A stretch of DNA of 64,000 nt from Alphaproteobacteria bacterium (lineage in GTDB: Bacteria > Pseudomonadota > Alphaproteobacteria > UBA6615). The notes beneath the pieces are model-generated. The model did no database searches. It was not told the origin of the DNA and worked only from the letters and a program-made list of their open reading frames with translations. Both the position numbers and the translations under genes were made by a program. Positions 62,112-64,000 of the stretch are shown here, in pieces. The stretch's first letter is position 1. Each line of letters starts with the position of its first letter. The stretch spans positions 1 to 64,000 of the forward strand of contig JBDXCV010000013.1 in the NCBI GenBank assembly GCA_039980135.1, written 5' to 3'.

Positions 62112-62432
62112 CTAGGCGGCCGTCTTGATCTCGCCGACCTCGTTGTCGACGATCACCGGGGTCTCGAAGATGGTGATGTCCGGATCGACGCCGTAGAGGT
62201 TACGAATCGCTTCGCGCCAGGGCCCGCCCTCGGCATAGACCTTTTCGGCGGCATCACGGCTTTCCCAAGTGTAGACACCGCCGCCGACGCCGCGGTCACC
62301 ATCGAAAACAAAATTCTTGCGGATCAGGCCCGCCATGCCCTCGAACTTGGGTGCCACATTCTTCATGTTGGTAAAAACTTCGTCGCGTGTGGTGCCGTCT
62401 TTCACTTTGAACTGGACAAGTGCCGTGATCAT
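62112..62432 (-). CDS. YdhR-like monooxygenase-fold protein, copy A
   Basis: A 106-residue paralogue of the next gene, same length and same ends (MITALVQFKV... to ...EIKTAA). Differences are scattered substitutions, for example GTTRDEVFTNMKN for GASRDEVVAHIRA. The tandem arrangement with a 350-base offset indicates a local duplication with both copies kept open and therefore probably functional. It is separated from copy B by 29 bases and is probably co-transcribed. Confidence 0.86.
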   Translation of the reverse strand: MITALVQFKVKDGTTRDEVFTNMKNVAPKFEGMAGLIRKNFVFDGDRGVGGGVYTWESRDAAEKVYAEGGPWREAIRNLYGVDPDITIFETPVIVDNEVGEIKTAA

Positions 62433-62525
62433 GGGTGTTGTCTCCTCTGGTTCTCGATAACCGTTTCAAGTCATTTTGCGGCAATCGCCGCGGGCGTACA
62501 AGCCGCGCCCATGCCCGGAGCTCAC

Positions 62526-63431
62526 ATGTTGACTGGACCGAAACCCGGGAAGCCAATTTGGCTGACCGGAAACCTGCAAGGCATGGGTTGGATGCTGTGC
62601 ACGGCCATCCTGATCGTGACCATGCACACGATGATCAGGCATCTGGCCGATGAAGGCATGCATCCGTTCGAGATCGGGTTTTTCCGGACGTTTTTCGGTG
62701 CCCCGGTTGTCGTGGTCCTGTTGTGGAAATACGGCTGGGGAATCCTGCGGACCGACCAGATCAAGGTGCACGGCATCCGCTCGGTCGGCCATGTGGTTGC
62801 GATGATGATGTTTTTCACCGGTCTGACCATGACGCCGTTGGCCACCGCTAACGCGCTGGCGTTTACAGCGCCGTTGTTTGCGGCGGTTCTTGCCGTGGTG
62901 ATTCTGGGCGAGGTGTTTCGCTGGCAGCGCTGGGCGGCGCTGATGCTCGGGTTCGCGGGTACGCTCGCGATCATCCGGCCGGGGTTTGTCGACGTCGATA
63001 CCGGCCCGATCATCATTCTGGCATCGTCGGGTATTTGGGGCACGATCCTGATTGTCATCAAGTCGCTCGGGAGGCGGGACGCGACCCCCACCATTGTCAC
63101 CTACATGGTGTTGTTCATGTCGCCGCTGGCGCTGATTCCCGCATTGTTCGTGTGGGAATGGCCGACCTGGGGGCAGTTGGGCATATTGCTGGTCATGGGC
63201 ACGATGGGCACCGTGGCACATCTGACCCTGACCCAGGCGTTGCGCGTAGGCGAGGCGGCGGTCGTAATGCCGATGGATTTCTTCAAACTTATCTGGGCCA
63301 CATTGCTGGGTTTCCTGTTCTTCAGTGAATTGCCGGACATATACACCTGGATCGGCGGCCTGATGATTTTCATCAGTGCGACCTATCTGGCACTGCGTGA
63401 GCGCGCCGAAACGAAACCCCGGGGAACTTGA
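62526..63431 (+). CDS. DMT superfamily (EamA) transporter
   Basis: A 301-residue membrane protein with ten hydrophobic segments in two EamA repeats. The start at 62526 is preferred to 62511 because GGAG lies six bases before it. Examples are LAFTAPLFAAVLAVVILGEV (end of the first repeat) and VVMPMDFFKLIWATLLGFLF with FSELPDIYTWIGGLMIFIS (second). Family members export metabolites, amino acids or lipids. Its stop overlaps the start of the polyketide synthase gene (TGATG), suggesting a link to the product of that enzyme. Confidence 0.92.
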   Translation: MLTGPKPGKPIWLTGNLQGMGWMLCTAILIVTMHTMIRHLADEGMHPFEIGFFRTFFGAPVVVVLLWKYGWGILRTDQIKVHGIRSVGHVVAMMMFFTGLTMTPLATANALAFTAPLFAAVLAVVILGEVFRWQRWAALMLGFAGTLAIIRPGFVDVDTGPIIILASSGIWGTILIVIKSLGRRDATPTIVTYMVLFMSPLALIPALFVWEWPTWGQLGILLVMGTMGTVAHLTLTQALRVGEAAVVMPMDFFKLIWATLLGFLFFSELPDIYTWIGGLMIFISATYLALRERAETKPRGT

Positions 63432-64000
63432 TGAATCAGCGCGCCCATATTTCCGCGGTCGCCACGGCCGTGCCTGCGCATGTGCTTGACCAGAACGAGG
63501 TTGTTGAACGGTCGCGCGAGATATTCGCGCCGGATGTTCCCGGTTTTGAACGTTTCACGGACGCCTATCGGAACGCCGCAATCGAAACGCGCCATTCCTG
63601 TGTTCCGATCGAATGGTATGGGCAGGAACATCCGTTCTCGGAACGCAACGATCTTTACATCGAGCACGCGATCGAGCTCCTGAGCCGGGTCAGCCGGGAT
63701 CTGTTCGCGCAGGCCGGAATAACCGCTGCCGATGTGGATGCGATCGTCGTCGCCTCGACGACCGGTGTCGCGACACCGAGCCTCGATGCGTTGTTGCTGG
63801 AGCGGTTGCCTTTTCGCCGTGACGTACAGCGCCTGCCGATATTCGGCCTCGGCTGTGCCGGCGGTGTCAGCGGGCTGGCCCGGGCTGCTCAGATGGCGAT
63901 GAGTCGACCCGACAGCTGCGTTCTGTACCTTGTCGTGGAGTTGTGCGGCCTGACCTTCCGGGTCAACGACACGTCGAAGAGCAATATCATCGCCACCGCA
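63431..64000 (+). CDS. Type III polyketide synthase (chalcone-synthase-like), 5' part
   Basis: The first 190 codons of a gene that runs past the right edge. MNQRAHISAVATAVPAHVLD opens the thiolase-like fold, VVASTTGVATPSLDALLLER is a family block, and FGLGCAGGVSGLARA contains the catalytic Cys. In bacteria such enzymes extend acyl-CoA with malonyl-CoA to make pyrones, resorcinols or phloroglucinols. The malonyl-CoA decarboxylase 4 kb away could influence its precursor but is not clearly linked. Confidence 0.92.
   Translation, partial: MNQRAHISAVATAVPAHVLDQNEVVERSREIFAPDVPGFERFTDAYRNAAIETRHSCVPIEWYGQEHPFSERNDLYIEHAIELLSRVSRDLFAQAGITAADVDAIVVASTTGVATPSLDALLLERLPFRRDVQRLPIFGLGCAGGVSGLARAAQMAMSRPDSCVLYLVVELCGLTFRVNDTSKSNIIATA

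Overview
The window reads as one contiguous piece of a high-GC alphaproteobacterial chromosome. A marine Rhodospirillales-type organism is the best guess. The evidence is a free-standing NDUFS4-like complex I subunit, a LexA box of the alphaproteobacterial GTTC-N7-GTTC type in front of an imuA-imuB-dnaE2 cassette, fused and TAXI-type TRAP transporter genes, the Anbu operon, and dispersed GTCATGCCCGGA-type palindromes. The assignment is inferred from gene content. No rRNA, CRISPR array, integrase or intact insertion sequence was seen. Coding density is very high and no gap without a gene exceeds about 260 bases.

Layout. 1-9.3 kb: a type I secretion locus, with the 3' end of a giant VCBS/FG-GAP/RTX protein, a TIGR03032-like protein, the exporter ATPase and the HlyD-type adaptor. 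9.3-12.6 kb: a TRAP-TAXI uptake system. 12.8-13.4 kb: tRNA-Pro, the NDUFS4-like gene and tRNA-Arg. 13.5-15.8 kb: a SulP transporter lacking STAS and an amidohydrolase. 15.9-19.6 kb: a compact minus-strand CoA-thioester operon (thiolase-like protein, DUF35 protein, two CoA-transferase subunits, an SDR). 19.7-24.7 kb: two MBOAT acyltransferases and two SGNH-like partners. 24.9-27.2 kb: a glutathionyl-hydroquinone reductase-like protein and a cation/proton antiporter. 27.2-33.9 kb: a translationally coupled sulfur amino acid operon (cysK, AlaX-like editing protein, sulfurtransferase, cystathionine beta-lyase) ending in a PEP-carboxylase-like protein with altered motifs. 34-40.5 kb: an SDR, MscS and ZntB-like channels, a dicarboxylate symporter, a hydrolase-OsmC fusion and a CopD-like membrane protein.

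40.6-45.7 kb: the Anbu (ancestral proteasome-like peptidase) operon of circularly permuted ATP-grasp, alpha-E, transglutaminase and Anbu genes, here with a glutaminase in the middle. 45.8-51.8 kb: the SOS mutasome imuA-imuB-dnaE2, with an SOS-controlled promoter, a palindromic repeat before dnaE2 and an in-frame repeat-derived insertion inside dnaE2. 51.9-55.7 kb: a mixed stretch with two low-GC genes of unknown function, a secreted EF-hand-like protein and a MetE-like methyltransferase. 55.8-64 kb: a TauD-type dioxygenase, dienelactone hydrolase, malonyl-CoA decarboxylase, an SDR with a small membrane protein, an MDR reductase with a DM13 protein, tandem duplicated YdhR-like proteins, a DMT exporter and the start of a type III polyketide synthase.

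The observations most worth following are the glutaminase inside the Anbu operon, the degenerate PEP-carboxylase-like protein coupled to cystathionine beta-lyase, the thiolase-like protein without its usual nucleophile next to a DUF35 partner, the repeat-derived insertion in DnaE2, and the low-GC gene preceded by a translationally coupled mini-ORF. None of these alone proves a new system.
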